Of a DNA stretch of 64,000 bases, positions 37,118-46,379 are shown in pieces. The stretch covers positions 1,302,001-1,366,000 of the forward strand of contig NZ_CP034036.1 of assembly GCF_005484965.1 (NCBI RefSeq), written 5' to 3'. Position numbers and translations under genes: made by a program. The notes under the pieces were generated by a model. The model was given only the letters and a program-made list of their open reading frames with translations. It was not told the DNA's origin and did no database searches. Position 1 is the stretch's first letter. Each line of letters begins with the position of its first letter. The DNA is from Brenneria nigrifluens DSM 30175 = ATCC 13028. GTDB lineage: Bacteria; Pseudomonadota; Gammaproteobacteria; Enterobacterales; Enterobacteriaceae.

Positions 37118-38293
37118 TTAACGCCCGTTGCCCGCCACCTGGCACAGCGCTTTCGCCCCTGCCAGCAATGTCGCTTCATCCTTGGAAAAAGAAAGACGAA
37201 TCAGTTTGTTATCGGTGGCATCGGTATAAAACGCCGACAGCGGAATGGTCGCCACGCCTTGTTCCACGATCAGCCGTTTCACCATTTCGCCGTCGCTCTC
37301 GTCGCTGAAATGCCGGTAATCCGCCAGAATGAAGAAAGAACCGGCGGAAGGCAGCAGTTTAAACGGGCCGTCGCGCAGCGCATCGACCAGGAGATCGCGT
37401 TTCTGCTGATAGAAGGCGCCGAGCGACAGATAGGTCGCCGGGTCGGCCATGTATTCCGCAAAGGCGTACTGCATCGGCGTATCGGCGGAGAACATCAGGA
37501 ACTGATGCACCTTGAGGATTTCATTCATCAGCGCGGAGGGGGCCAGACAGTAACCCACGCGCCAGCCGGTCACATGAAAGGTTTTGCCGAATGATGAGAC
37601 AATCACGCTGCGCGCCGCCAGCGTCTGGTGGGTCGCCATGCTGTGGTGACGCTGATTATCAAACACCACGTGCTCATACACTTCATCGGACAGGATCACG
37701 ATGTCGGTGTTGCGCGTCAGACGGTCCAACTGCGCCAGATCGTCAGCGTTCAGCACCTGTCCGCTCGGGTTGTGCGGCGTGTTGATGATGATCATCCGGG
37801 TACGGGAGTTGATAGCGGCCTGTACCTCATCCCAGTCGATGCTGAAGGCCGGAACGGACAGTTTTAGCGCCACCGGTTTGGCGCCCTGTAGCCGAACGAT
37901 CGGCGCATAGCTGTCAAACGAAGGCTCAAAATAGATCACTTCATCGCCCGGATGCACCAGCGCGGAAATGGCGGCATAGAGCGCTTCGCTGGCGCTGGCG
38001 GTGATGGTGACCTCCTGGCTGGCGTCGTAGCGCTGGCCGTACAGGCGGTTGACCTTCTCCGCGACCACCTCTTTGAGCGACACCAGCCCGGTCATTGGGG
38101 CGTACTGGTTATGGCCCTGTTCCATGGCGCGGGTCACCCCGGCGATAAGTTCGGGCGCACAGGGAAAGCTGGGCGCGCCCTGCGACAGGTTGATGGCGTT
38201 GTGCTGGCTGGAGAGCTGACTGATAACGGTGAAAATGGTGGTACCCACATCCGGTAATTTTGAGCTGAATTGCACCGGGGTTTGAATCGGCAT
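37118..38293 (-). CDS. PLP-dependent methionine-type aminotransferase (YbdL-like)
   Basis: 391 residues from MPIQTPVQFSSKLPDVGTTI, preceded by CGGAGATAGAT; earlier in-frame codons are not family-like. Class I/II fold: substrate loop NLSQGAPSFP, NTPHNPSG, SDEVYEH, and the PLP lysine K237 in SSFGKTFHVTGWRVGY. Similar throughout to E. coli YbdL, a methionine/phenylalanine-preferring transaminase that can close the methionine salvage cycle. Divergent from a LysR gene. Confidence 0.88.
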   Translation of the reverse strand: MPIQTPVQFSSKLPDVGTTIFTVISQLSSQHNAINLSQGAPSFPCAPELIAGVTRAMEQGHNQYAPMTGLVSLKEVVAEKVNRLYGQRYDASQEVTITASASEALYAAISALVHPGDEVIYFEPSFDSYAPIVRLQGAKPVALKLSVPAFSIDWDEVQAAINSRTRMIIINTPHNPSGQVLNADDLAQLDRLTRNTDIVILSDEVYEHVVFDNQRHHSMATHQTLAARSVIVSSFGKTFHVTGWRVGYCLAPSALMNEILKVHQFLMFSADTPMQYAFAEYMADPATYLSLGAFYQQKRDLLVDALRDGPFKLLPSAGSFFILADYRHFSDESDGEMVKRLIVEQGVATIPLSAFYTDATDNKLIRLSFSKDEATLLAGAKALCQVAGNGR

Positions 38294-38564
38294 ATCTATC
38301 TCCGTTTTCGCCGTAATAAGTGAATAATTATTCATTTATTAGACGTTGCGGCGGCTGGCGCCGCAATCGAATTGTTGTCATAATAGCCATGAGTAAAATT
38401 CATGGCTTAGCCGTTACTTCTCGCTATTCCGGCATAAATCTCAACGGGAGCGACGGGTTGGCTACGGATTGCCATCAATTCGCAGCCGCGTTTTTCCTGG
38501 CGGCCGATAACATATTTATGTAGTCGATTTTCTTATGGCTCGTTGCTTTAGGGCAGGTTCGATA

Positions 38565-39446
38565 ATGAATAAACGTATTCCCCCCCTGAATGCCCTGCAC
38601 GCGTTTGTGGTGACGGCTCGCCATCTCAATTTTACCCGCGCCGCGGAGGAGCTGTTCGTCACCCAGGGCGCGGTCAGCCGCCAGATCGCCACGCTGGAAG
38701 CCTGGCTGGGCGTGATGCTGTTTCAACGTCACGCGCGCGGTCTGCGGCTGACGCCGCAGGGCAGCCGGCTACTGCCGGAAATCAGCGAGATATTCGAGCA
38801 ACTCTTCAGCGTGACGAGCAAAGTCCGCGAGCGCGGCGCCATCCGTATGAAGGCTCCTACCTGCGCCATGCGCTGGCTGTTGCCTCATCTGATGAGAATG
38901 GAGCAGGCGCGGCCGGATATTCACGTATCGCTCACCACCACCACCGAACACGACGTCGATTTTCGCGCGGAAGACTATGATGCGGCGGTGGTGTTCGCGC
39001 CGGACGGCGCGCCGCGGCAGCATGGCGACAAACTGTTTGACGAGGTGCTGTCGCCGGTGGCGGCGCCGCATCTGCTGCCGGCCGGGCATGCAAGGCTGAC
39101 GGCGCAGCAGCTGACGCCGTTCACGCTGTTGCATCCCACGCAGGATCGGCGGGACTGGAAACTCTGGCTGAAAGCCCAGGGTATGGATGAGGGGGTAATG
39201 CGCCGCAATCAGCAGTTCGATACCATGGATCTGGCCATCAGCGCCGCGATCCAGGGCTTCGGGGTAGCGATGGCGGATGTCACGCTGGTGGTGGAAGATA
39301 TCCGGCGACAGCGCCTGGTAATGCCTTGCGACGAAACGGTAAAAACCGGCGCCGCTTATTATCTGGTGCATCGCCCTGATGTGCAGGCGCAATGGCTGAG
39401 CGATTTTCTGGCCTGTTTCACGCACTGTATTGAAACGGATTGTTGA
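38565..39446 (+). CDS. LysR-family regulator, GcvA-like
   Basis: 293 residues from MNKRIPPLNALHAFVVTARH. N-terminal helix-turn-helix LNFTRAAEELFVTQGAVSRQIATLE is typical of the GcvA/AmpR group. The effector domain includes MKAPTCAMRWLLPHLMRME and VDFRAEDYDAAV. Divergent from the aminotransferase and binding-protein genes, which it probably controls. A 270-base intergenic region between them should hold both promoters. Confidence 0.88.
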   Translation: MNKRIPPLNALHAFVVTARHLNFTRAAEELFVTQGAVSRQIATLEAWLGVMLFQRHARGLRLTPQGSRLLPEISEIFEQLFSVTSKVRERGAIRMKAPTCAMRWLLPHLMRMEQARPDIHVSLTTTTEHDVDFRAEDYDAAVVFAPDGAPRQHGDKLFDEVLSPVAAPHLLPAGHARLTAQQLTPFTLLHPTQDRRDWKLWLKAQGMDEGVMRRNQQFDTMDLAISAAIQGFGVAMADVTLVVEDIRRQRLVMPCDETVKTGAAYYLVHRPDVQAQWLSDFLACFTHCIETDC

Positions 39447-39533
39447 ATCTTTATCGCCGGTCGGTCGGTGTTGCGTTTTGCCGCCCGACAGGGGTTTTGT
39501 ACTGTGAGTTTTCAACGTAAAACGGAGGATAAA

Positions 39534-40120
39534 ATGGCGGACGCTGAGCATGTGGGCAGTGTTTTTCGGCGGTTACATGAAGACGTCGGCGCATTTATTA
39601 TCCCCAATCCGTGGGATGTCGGCACAGCCAGAATTCTGGCGGCGGTGGGGTTTCAGGCGCTGGCGACAACCAGCGCGGGAATGGCTTTCTCTCTGGGGGT
39701 AAAAGAGGGAGAGGTGAGCCGTGAGCAAGTTATCCAACATTGTCGTTCGCTTGTCGAGGCAACGACGCTGCCGGTTTCAGCCGATCTGGAAAAGGGGTTT
39801 GGCGACAGCCCCGAAAGCGCGGGGGCGGATGTGCTTTATGCCCCGGATTACGGGATTTGGATACCATCCGCACCCTCTGCCAGTCACTGACGAAACCGGT
39901 TAACGTAATAGCCGGTATTCAGGGAACAACCTTTAGCGTCGATCAGTTGGCGCATGCAGGCGTCAAGCGTATCAGTGTCGGATCGGCGTTATCCCGACTG
40001 GCTCTAGGCTCGTTTATCCGGGCGGTGGAGGAAATGAACAATTCGGGTTCTTTCTTATCGCTGGATGATGCAATAGGCTTTGCCGACATTGAAGGTTACT
40101 TCACCTCCGCCAGCCGTTAA
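39534..40120 (+). pseudogene. Isocitrate lyase/PEP mutase family gene, internally deleted and frameshifted
   Basis: Starts after ACGGAGGATAAA with VFRRLHEDVGAFIIPNPWDVGTARILAAVGF, the family N-terminus, and reaches LEKGFGDSPES. It then jumps directly to AGADVLYAP, omitting the central ~70 residues that normally carry part of the active site. At about 39845 one base is missing (CCCCGGATTA where CCCCGGGATTA is expected). The frame then shifts to LRDLDTIRTLCQSLTKPVNV and continues to 40120. Two independent lesions make it non-functional. Confidence 0.85.
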
Positions 40121-40385
40121 TCAATTCGCACCGCGGGATTTTGGGTAGGTTAAACGGTATCGTCGATGCGTTAACCTGCCGCCATCGCGGCTACGGATAA
40201 TCGCTATTACGGCGCTACTACCTTTCGCGTTTAGAGGGAACTGTCTTTTCTTCGGCACCATGGGGTAAACGATAACCTTTATCCCGCCACTCAAGCTATT
40301 CAGATATATATTATTTTCTTTGGTTATTTGCTGGCCGGGCGGCAGCGGCGAATACTTTATGCTCCCTATAATGTGAGAATGGTGC

Positions 40386-41447
40386 ATGATTATGCTGCAA
40401 CCGATCTTCTCCGGACTGTTATGCGGCGCATTGCTTGGCTTTGTGATGCAACGCGGCAGATTCTGTCTTACCGGCGGTTTTCGCGATATGTATATCGCTA
40501 AAAATAACCGCATCTTTTACGCCCTGTTAATCGCCATTGCGATTCAAAGCGTCGGGGTTTTCGCCCTGATCGCCGCCGGGCGATTAAGCTACGACGCCGG
40601 CGCTTTTCCCTGGTTCGGCACCGTGCTGGGCAGCTATGTTTTCGGCATCGGGATCATAATGGCGGGCGGGTGCGCCACCGGCACCTGGTATCGCGCCGGC
40701 GAAGGGCTTATCGCCAGTTGGATCGCGCTGTTCGCCTATATGCTTTCCAGCGCCGTGATGCGATCTGAACATTTGACCGCCTTCAACCGGCAGATAAAGT
40801 CGCTGAGCACCGAACATAACTCCATTGCCGAAACGCTGGGCCTGTCGCCTTGGCTGTTTATCGCGCTGCTGATCGCAGTGACCGGCTGGCTGGTGGCGAA
40901 AGAGCTGAAAAAGCCCAGGCTGAAGGTCGCCGCGCTGCCGCAGCGGAAATTCGGTCTGGCGCACCTGTTATTTGAAAAACGCTGGCATCCGTTCGTCACC
41001 GCGGTGCTGATTGGGCTTATCGCCCTGCTGGCCTGGCCGCTCAGCGCGGCCACCGGGCGGGTGTTCGGCCTGGGCATTACCACGCCCAGCGCCAATATCT
41101 TGCAGTATCTGGTGATCGGGAATGACAAGTTTCTTAACTGGGGCGTGCTCCTGGTGTTAGGGATTTTTCTGGGGTCGTTTATCGCCGCCAAAGGTAGTCG
41201 TGAATTCCGTATCCGCGCCGCCGACGCCGCGACCTCGGTGCGCAGTTTCTCCGGAGGCATTCTGATGGGATTCGGCGCCAGTATCGCCGGCGGGTGCTCT
41301 ATCGGCAACGGTCTGGTGATGACCGCGCTGATCACCTGGCAGGGCTGGGTCGGGCTGGCCTGTATGATTCTGGGGGCATGGACGGCTTCATGGTATTTAT
41401 TCGTCCGTCCGCAGCGTCAGGCGAATCTGCAAGCCGCCTCCAACTGA
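40386..41447 (+). CDS. tsuA: Thiosulfate transporter TsuA (YeeE/YedE family)
   Basis: 353-residue inner-membrane protein with about nine or ten helices, same size as E. coli YeeE/TsuA (about 352). Conserved cysteine-containing motifs along the thiosulfate path are visible: MQRGRFCLTGGFRDMY, MAGGCATGTWYRAGEG and IAGGCSIGNGLVM. Upstream 260 bases contain no gene. A TusA-like partner follows after about 20 bases, as in the yeeE-yeeD pair. Confidence 0.92.
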   Translation: MIMLQPIFSGLLCGALLGFVMQRGRFCLTGGFRDMYIAKNNRIFYALLIAIAIQSVGVFALIAAGRLSYDAGAFPWFGTVLGSYVFGIGIIMAGGCATGTWYRAGEGLIASWIALFAYMLSSAVMRSEHLTAFNRQIKSLSTEHNSIAETLGLSPWLFIALLIAVTGWLVAKELKKPRLKVAALPQRKFGLAHLLFEKRWHPFVTAVLIGLIALLAWPLSAATGRVFGLGITTPSANILQYLVIGNDKFLNWGVLLVLGIFLGSFIAAKGSREFRIRAADAATSVRSFSGGILMGFGASIAGGCSIGNGLVMTALITWQGWVGLACMILGAWTASWYLFVRPQRQANLQAASN

Positions 41448-41466
41448 TCGCGTTATAGGAGTCGTT

Positions 41467-41691
41467 ATGATTAAAAAGCTTGATGTTATCAACCAGGTCT
41501 GTCCGTTTCCGCTGATTGAAGCGAAAGCGGCGATGGCGACGCTGCAATCCGGCGACGAGCTGGTGATTGATTTCGACTGCACCCAGGCCACCGAGAGTAT
41601 TCCGCTGTGGGCGGCGCAAGAGGGACACGTCGTCTCCGACTATCGGCAGGTGGGCGACGCCCAATGGAGCATCACGGTGAGGAAAAGCTGA
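41467..41691 (+). CDS. tsuB: TsuB, TusA-like sulfur-carrier protein
   Basis: 74 residues of the SirA/TusA fold with the CPxP motif (NQVCPFPLIEAK, Cys12) that carries a persulfide. In E. coli, TsuB (YeeD) is needed for thiosulfate uptake by TsuA. The gene begins after TAGGAGTCGTT. Cotranscription with tsuA is almost certain. Confidence 0.92.
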   Translation: MIKKLDVINQVCPFPLIEAKAAMATLQSGDELVIDFDCTQATESIPLWAAQEGHVVSDYRQVGDAQWSITVRKS

Positions 41692-41731
41692 TATTCTGCG
41701 CATCCCATAGCCTTTGGCAACGCCAGGGGAA

Positions 41732-42679
41732 TCAACGGGGGGTGGCATTTTTCGCGCCGAATTCAGGTAATAAGTCGTCGGTGCCGGGCGCCTGATTGCG
41801 GAACACGCGCGCGCAGAGAAAATCGACCAATGCCCGAACCTTGGGGGAGGGATGTTTGCTGGCGGGCCACAGCACGTGGAAAGTGCCCGTTCGCACCACA
41901 TGATCGGTCAGCACGCCGCGCAGTCGTCCGTCGGCCAGCAGTTCTTTTACCGAGAAATCCGGCAAAAAAGCGATGCCGCGGCCTTGCAGCGCAAAGCATA
42001 CGCGGGTTTCGATGTTATTGCAGACCATCGAGATCGGCACCTGCGGTTCGGGTTCGCCGGCGGCGCGGCGCAGCGGCCACGTCTCCAGTTTGCCGCTGTT
42101 CGGAAAGCGGTAGTGCAGGCAGCTATGGTCGAGCAGGTCGGCGGGCGTCTGCGGCGTCCCCCGTCGCGACAGATAGTCGGGGGAGGCGACCAGCGTCGCC
42201 CGGAAGGCGCCCAGCCGGCGCGCGGACAGACGCGAGTCGGAGGGGGCGCCGGTCCTGACCACGGCATCAAAACCTTCGCCGATGACATCGACCAGCCGGT
42301 CGGTGAAGTCCAGATCCAGTTCAATCGCCGGATATTTATGCATAAACTCGCTGAGAGCGGGCAATATCAGCGAACTGACCAGCGGCAGGCTGACCCGCAG
42401 ACGACCGCGCGGCGCCGCCGCCGTCTGCGACAGTTCCAGCTCCGCGGCTTCGATTTCAGCGAGGATGCGGCGGCTGCGTTCCAGGAACAGCTCGCCTTCA
42501 GCCGTCAGCGTAATGCTGCGCGTGCTGCGATGAAACAGACGAACGCCGAGCTTTCCCTCCAGTCGCGCCACGCTCTTGCCGACGGCCGAGGCCGACACGC
42601 CCAACAGCCTTCCCGCCGCGACGAAGCTGCGCGTTTCGGCGACCTGCACAAACACCGTAAAACTATTCAGACTATCCAT
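41732..42679 (-). CDS. LysR-family transcriptional regulator
   Basis: 315 residues from MDSLNSFTVFVQVAETRSFV; the frame is open further upstream but not family-like. Helix-turn-helix FVAAGRLLGVSASAVGKSVARLE, then a CrgA/YafC-type effector domain (PRGRLRVSLPLVSSLILPAL, DRLVDVIGEGFDAVVR). Divergent from the MFS exporter at 42887, the usual regulator/target pairing. It ends VPGTDD-type tail before tsuB on the other strand. Confidence 0.88.
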   Translation of the reverse strand: MDSLNSFTVFVQVAETRSFVAAGRLLGVSASAVGKSVARLEGKLGVRLFHRSTRSITLTAEGELFLERSRRILAEIEAAELELSQTAAAPRGRLRVSLPLVSSLILPALSEFMHKYPAIELDLDFTDRLVDVIGEGFDAVVRTGAPSDSRLSARRLGAFRATLVASPDYLSRRGTPQTPADLLDHSCLHYRFPNSGKLETWPLRRAAGEPEPQVPISMVCNNIETRVCFALQGRGIAFLPDFSVKELLADGRLRGVLTDHVVRTGTFHVLWPASKHPSPKVRALVDFLCARVFRNQAPGTDDLLPEFGAKNATPR

Positions 42680-42886
42680 AACGCGCCTCAATTGCGGACA
42701 TCTGGTTCCTAATAACCAGGAACTGTACCCTACTTTTTCTTTAATGAAAGACTTTCTATGGTAGTGGAGAAATTCACCATGAAAGAAGGGATCTGTTTTG
42801 ACTGACGCCACATTTTCGCTGCGTATGCCCGACTGCTTCGCCGCTTGTTTATCCGATGCCGCCTTTGTTTCTCCGGGGGCGGGACG

Positions 42887-44095
42887 ATGAGCGCGGCGCA
42901 GAAACAAGGGACGAGGAATGCGCTTTTACCGCCAGGCGACCGACTCCCGATGGCCGCGCTGCTCGCTCTCTCGATGGCGGCCTTTATCACCATTCTGACC
43001 GAGGCGCTTCCGGCGGGGCTGTTGCCGCAAATGTCCCGGAGTCTTGCGGTTTCCGAGGCATTGGTCGGCCAAACCGTCACCTGTTATGCCATCGGTTCCC
43101 TGGTCGCGGCCATTCCGTTGACCGCCGTCACGCAGAGTATGCGGCGCAGAGCGCTGTTATTGACTGCTATCGCCGGTTTTGTCGCCGCCAACACCATCAC
43201 CGCGATTTCCGCGAGCTATGCGTTGACGATGGTCGCCCGATTTCTGGCGGGCGTATCGGCGGGGCTGCTATGGGCGCTGCTGGCAGGGTACGCCGCACGC
43301 ATGGTGCCTGAACATCAGAAAGGGCGCGCCATCGCCATCGCCATGGTGGGAACGCCGTTGGCGCTGTCGCTGGGCGTGCCCGCCGGCGCCTTTCTCGGCG
43401 CGCTGGTGGGGTGGCGCGCCTGTTTCGGCCTTATGAGCCTGCTGGCGTTGCTGCTGATGTTATGGGTGCGGATCAAGGTGCCGGATTTCCCAGGCGTGGC
43501 GATGGGGAAACAACAGTCTGTGGCGCGCGTGTTCGTCATCGCCGGCATTCGTCCGGTGCTGTTTGTGGTGCTGTCCTTTGTACTGGCGCACAACATTCTC
43601 TATACCTATATCGCCCCCTTTCTGGCGAGGTTCGAGATGTCCGAACGGACCGATGCGGCGCTGCTGGTTTTCGGCATCGCCTCGCTGATTGGTCTGTGGA
43701 TCACCGGCGCGCTGATCGACCGCCACCTGCGCGCGCTGACTCTTGCCAGTACGCTATTGTTTGGCCTCGCGGCGTTAGCGCTGGGCGTGTCCGGCAATGC
43801 GCCGGCCATGGTTTATGCGGCCATCGCCGCCTGGGGGCTTGCTTTTGGCGGCGCGCCGACGCTGTTGCAGATGGCGCTGGCCAGAACGGCGGGAGAAGCG
43901 GCGGATGTCGCGCAGTCCATGCTGGTGACCGCCTGGAACGCGGCCATCGCCGGCGGCGGTATTATCGGCGGCGTATTGCTTGACCAGGCGGGCGTCGGCG
44001 CGTTTTCGCCCGCCGTTCTGGTCTTGCTGACGGCCACGCTGGCGGTGGTGTGGCGTGCGGCGCGGCACGGCTTTCCGTCATCGGTGAAGCGCTGA
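42887..44095 (+). CDS. MFS transporter (DHA1/sugar-efflux-like)
   Basis: 402 residues from MSAAQKQGTRNALLPPGDR, about twelve helices. MFS features: ITILTEALPAGLLPQMSRSL (motif D1 region), MVPEHQKGRAIAIAMVGTPLALSLGVPAGAFLG (motif C, antiporter type) and IDRHLRALTL in the second half. Likely an exporter of sugars, drugs or amino acids. The neighbouring LysR gene at 41732 probably regulates it; the LysR gene on the other side is truncated. Confidence 0.85.
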   Translation: MSAAQKQGTRNALLPPGDRLPMAALLALSMAAFITILTEALPAGLLPQMSRSLAVSEALVGQTVTCYAIGSLVAAIPLTAVTQSMRRRALLLTAIAGFVAANTITAISASYALTMVARFLAGVSAGLLWALLAGYAARMVPEHQKGRAIAIAMVGTPLALSLGVPAGAFLGALVGWRACFGLMSLLALLLMLWVRIKVPDFPGVAMGKQQSVARVFVIAGIRPVLFVVLSFVLAHNILYTYIAPFLARFEMSERTDAALLVFGIASLIGLWITGALIDRHLRALTLASTLLFGLAALALGVSGNAPAMVYAAIAAWGLAFGGAPTLLQMALARTAGEAADVAQSMLVTAWNAAIAGGGIIGGVLLDQAGVGAFSPAVLVLLTATLAVVWRAARHGFPSSVKR

Positions 44096-44204
44096 GAGGG
44101 AGGCGAAAGTCGTCGCGGCGTTAGCGCTGTCTGTCGCGATGATATGGCTAACGCCAGGTAGCGGCTTGTCCGCGAACTGCCGCCGCAACCATCGCCGGAC
44201 CCGC

Positions 44205-44696
44205 TCACTGCCCGTCGATCCTGACCCGTTCCACCAGAAAGTCCAGCAAGGCGCGCACCGCCACGTCGGTGCGCTGCTCCAGAATATCGATGACTTCATC
44301 GGTAAGGACGATATCCAGCATCACGTCGGGATAACGCGTCAGAAATTCCGCGGCCAGCGGCAGCGGAAAATGGTTGCCGAAGGTGACGTTGGCATTGACC
44401 CTCAGCCGCCCGCGCGGCGTCGAGTGGGCGCTGACGCAGCGTTCCGCTTCGTTCAGATCGTTCAGGATGCGCACGCCGCGCTCGTAAAAGGCGCAGCCTT
44501 CCGGCGTAAGTTGCAGCTGGCGCGTGGAGCGGTTCAGCAGCCGGGTGCCCAGCCGCCGCTCAAGCCGCGCGACCAGCTTGCTTACGGCGGAGGGCGTCAT
44601 GCCGCAGGCCCGGGCGGCGGCGGAAAATCCGCCCAGTTCGACGGCCTGTACAAACACCTCCAGTTCCCCGGAACGGTTGACCTCCAGACGCGCCAT
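44205..44696 (-). pseudogene. LysR-family regulator with large internal deletion
   Basis: 163 codons. The first 148 are a normal LysR start (FVQAVELGGFSAAARACGMTPSAVSKLVARLE) through PRGRLRVNANVTFGNHFPLPLAAEF and ILEQRTDVAVR. The sequence then jumps to ALLDFLVERVRIDGQ, the usual last 15 residues. About 130 residues of effector domain are missing, in frame (junction near 44252). It could still bind DNA but should not sense an inducer. The divergent gene at 44808 is also broken. Confidence 0.8.
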
Positions 44697-44807
44697 AACG
44701 GCCTCCTTAATGACTTCAATTCACAACTGTTTTTCCTGATGCCAGTCTAGTTCATTCATGTCGTTGAGTTCATCATGTAGTGACACATTGCTACTGAATT
44801 CACTGAT

Positions 44808-45346
44808 ATGAAAAAACTCACTCAATTCTCTGGTTCCCTGATGCTGAGCGTGGCGCTTGCCGCCGGTCTATTCCCCGCCGCCGTGCGCGCCGCCGATGAA
44901 CCGTCTTGGGTCGCGTCGTGGAGCGCCAGCCCTCAGCCGGTGTGGGGTACGGATTTCCTGTTTCCTCTCAATGCGCCGAGCGAACTGCATCATCAAACCG
45001 TACGCCAGATAGCGCGCGTCAGTCTGGGCGGAGAGCGGGTGCGTATCCTGCTGTCCAATGCCTATGGCCGTCAGCCGGTGACGCTGGGGAAAGCGACGCT
45101 GGCGCTGCCGGCGAAGGACGGCGCGCTGGTTGCCGACAGCCTGCGTACCCTGACGTTCGGCGGGCGGGAAACGGCGACGATCCTCCCCGGCGCAACGCTT
45201 ATCAGCGATCCGGTCGCCCTGTCCGTGCCGGCGCTGGCGGCGCTGACGACGGGCTATCGTCAATTGATCGCTCAGGCGCACCGCCGCGGCGTGCGCGTTA
45301 TCGGCGCTACGCTGACGCCGTTCGCCGGCGCGCTGCCCGACACGCC
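44808..45346 (+). pseudogene. SGNH-hydrolase (GDSL-type) gene, truncated and missing its catalytic block
   Basis: The 5' part is intact: a signal peptide (MKKLTQFSGSLMLSVALAAG...RAA), then WVASWSASPQPVWG and RQIARVSLGGERVRILLSNAYG, typical of secreted SGNH/GDSL esterases. Near 45249 it jumps from VPALAALT to TGYRQLIAQAHRRGVRVIGATLTPF, skipping the region with the GDS(I/T) nucleophile. At about 45347 it runs into the nemA-like fragment in another frame, so the catalytic Asp-His end is missing too. Confidence 0.8.
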
Positions 45347-45937
45347 GTCGAACTGCACGCCGCCAACGGCTATCTGATCAATCAGTTTATCGACTCGCAG
45401 GCTAATGCGCGCACCGACGAGTACGGCGGCAGCCTGCCCAACCGCCTGCGTTTTCTGCGCGAGGTGGTGGAGGCGGTGGCCAGCGTTACCGGCGCGCAGC
45501 GTCTTGGGGTGCGGCTCGCCCCGTTGACCACCTTGCAGGGCGCCGTGGATGACACCCCGCAGGCGACCTATCTCGGCGCGGCCCGGCTACTGGACGATCT
45601 GGGCGTGGCCTATATTCATATCGCCGAGGCGGACTGGGAGGATGCGCCGGATATGCCCGCGGCGTTTAAAGAGGCGCTGCGCCTGATCTACCGCGGTACG
45701 CTGATCTACGCCGGCAAGTATACGCCGACGCGCGCCGAGCAGGCGCTGCGCAACGGCTGGGCCGACCTGATCGGCTTTGGGCGGCCGTTTATCGCCAATC
45801 CGGATCTGCCGGCGCGTTTGCGGCTGGGATTGCCGTTGAATGAACCCGACGCCAGCCGCTTTTTCGGCGGCGGGGCCGAAGGCTATACCGACTATCCCCG
45901 TGCGCGGTCGGCAGGGCGGTCGGGAGGCAAGGAATGA
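45347..45937 (+). pseudogene. 3' fragment of a NemA-like old yellow enzyme
   Basis: About 196 codons match the C-terminal half of N-ethylmaleimide/alkene reductases: VELHAANGYLINQFIDSQAN, RTDEYGGSLPNRLRF, YIHIAEADWED, and IGFGRPFIANPDLPARLR. The N-terminal FMN-binding half is absent; it is fused head-on to the SGNH fragment. The stop overlaps an ATG of a second fragment, showing that it was once the first gene of a nemA-MFS operon. Confidence 0.85.
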
Positions 45938-46035
45938 GTCGGCGCCGCCCCCATCCGGGCGTCTGGGCGCTGGCCGTGACGGCTTTCGCCATCGGCGCCT
46001 ATCCCCCCAATAGGTTTCAAGATAGGTTAACGTAG
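45934..46035 (+). pseudogene. 5' fragment of an MFS transporter gene
   Basis: After GGAGGCAAGGA, the frame reads MSRRRPHPGVWALAVTAFAIG, a start typical of DHA1-type MFS exporters. It leaves the family after 22 codons and stops at 46035. The break coincides with a short inverted repeat (TTTCAAG at 46015-46021, CTTGAAA at 46042-46048), which may mark the insertion or recombination that destroyed the gene. Confidence 0.6.
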
Positions 46036-46074
46036 CCGCGGCTTGAAAGAGGACGGGACAGGACACGCCATACC

Positions 46075-46097
46075 GGCGGCAGCTTGTCGCTGCCGCC
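46075..46097 (+). terminator. Strong hairpin after the MFS fragment
   Basis: Perfect nine-base stem GGCGGCAGC/GCTGCCGCC with a five-base loop, followed by ATTCCTTTGCATTTCTT. Probably the original terminator of the lost MFS gene or of the operon. Confidence 0.5.
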
Positions 46098-46220
46098 ATT
46101 CCTTTGCATTTCTTGTGATAGATTGAAAAAAAACCGTATACAGTGGCGGTATCGGATAAGGCTGTCGCGGCCAATCCGGTAATGGGATGGCGATCGCCAA
46201 TAGCTTTCCTTTGAGGTTGC

Positions 46221-46334
46221 TGACAAAGTCGTCTGTAAGCCGGAGATACCCGGGCCTACCGTACCGAGGGGCGCTCCGGCGGCTTACGCCGCTACGGCCC
46301 CTCGCCACGCTCTCCCTAATAACAGGCTTTGTCA
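46221..46334. repeat. Candidate 114-bp inverted-repeat element
   Basis: Bounded by TGACAAAG at 46221-46228 and its complement CTTTGTCA at 46327-46334, with a long GC-rich palindromic core (GGGGCGCTCCGGCGGC / GCCGCTACGGCCCCTC). It lies just before the DUF3750 gene. Form suggests a small mobile or dispersed intergenic repeat; copy number cannot be checked here. Confidence 0.45.
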
Positions 46335-46379
46335 ATGGTCTGTTCCTTTTTCATTCTTTTCATCGGGGTGACTGAATAG

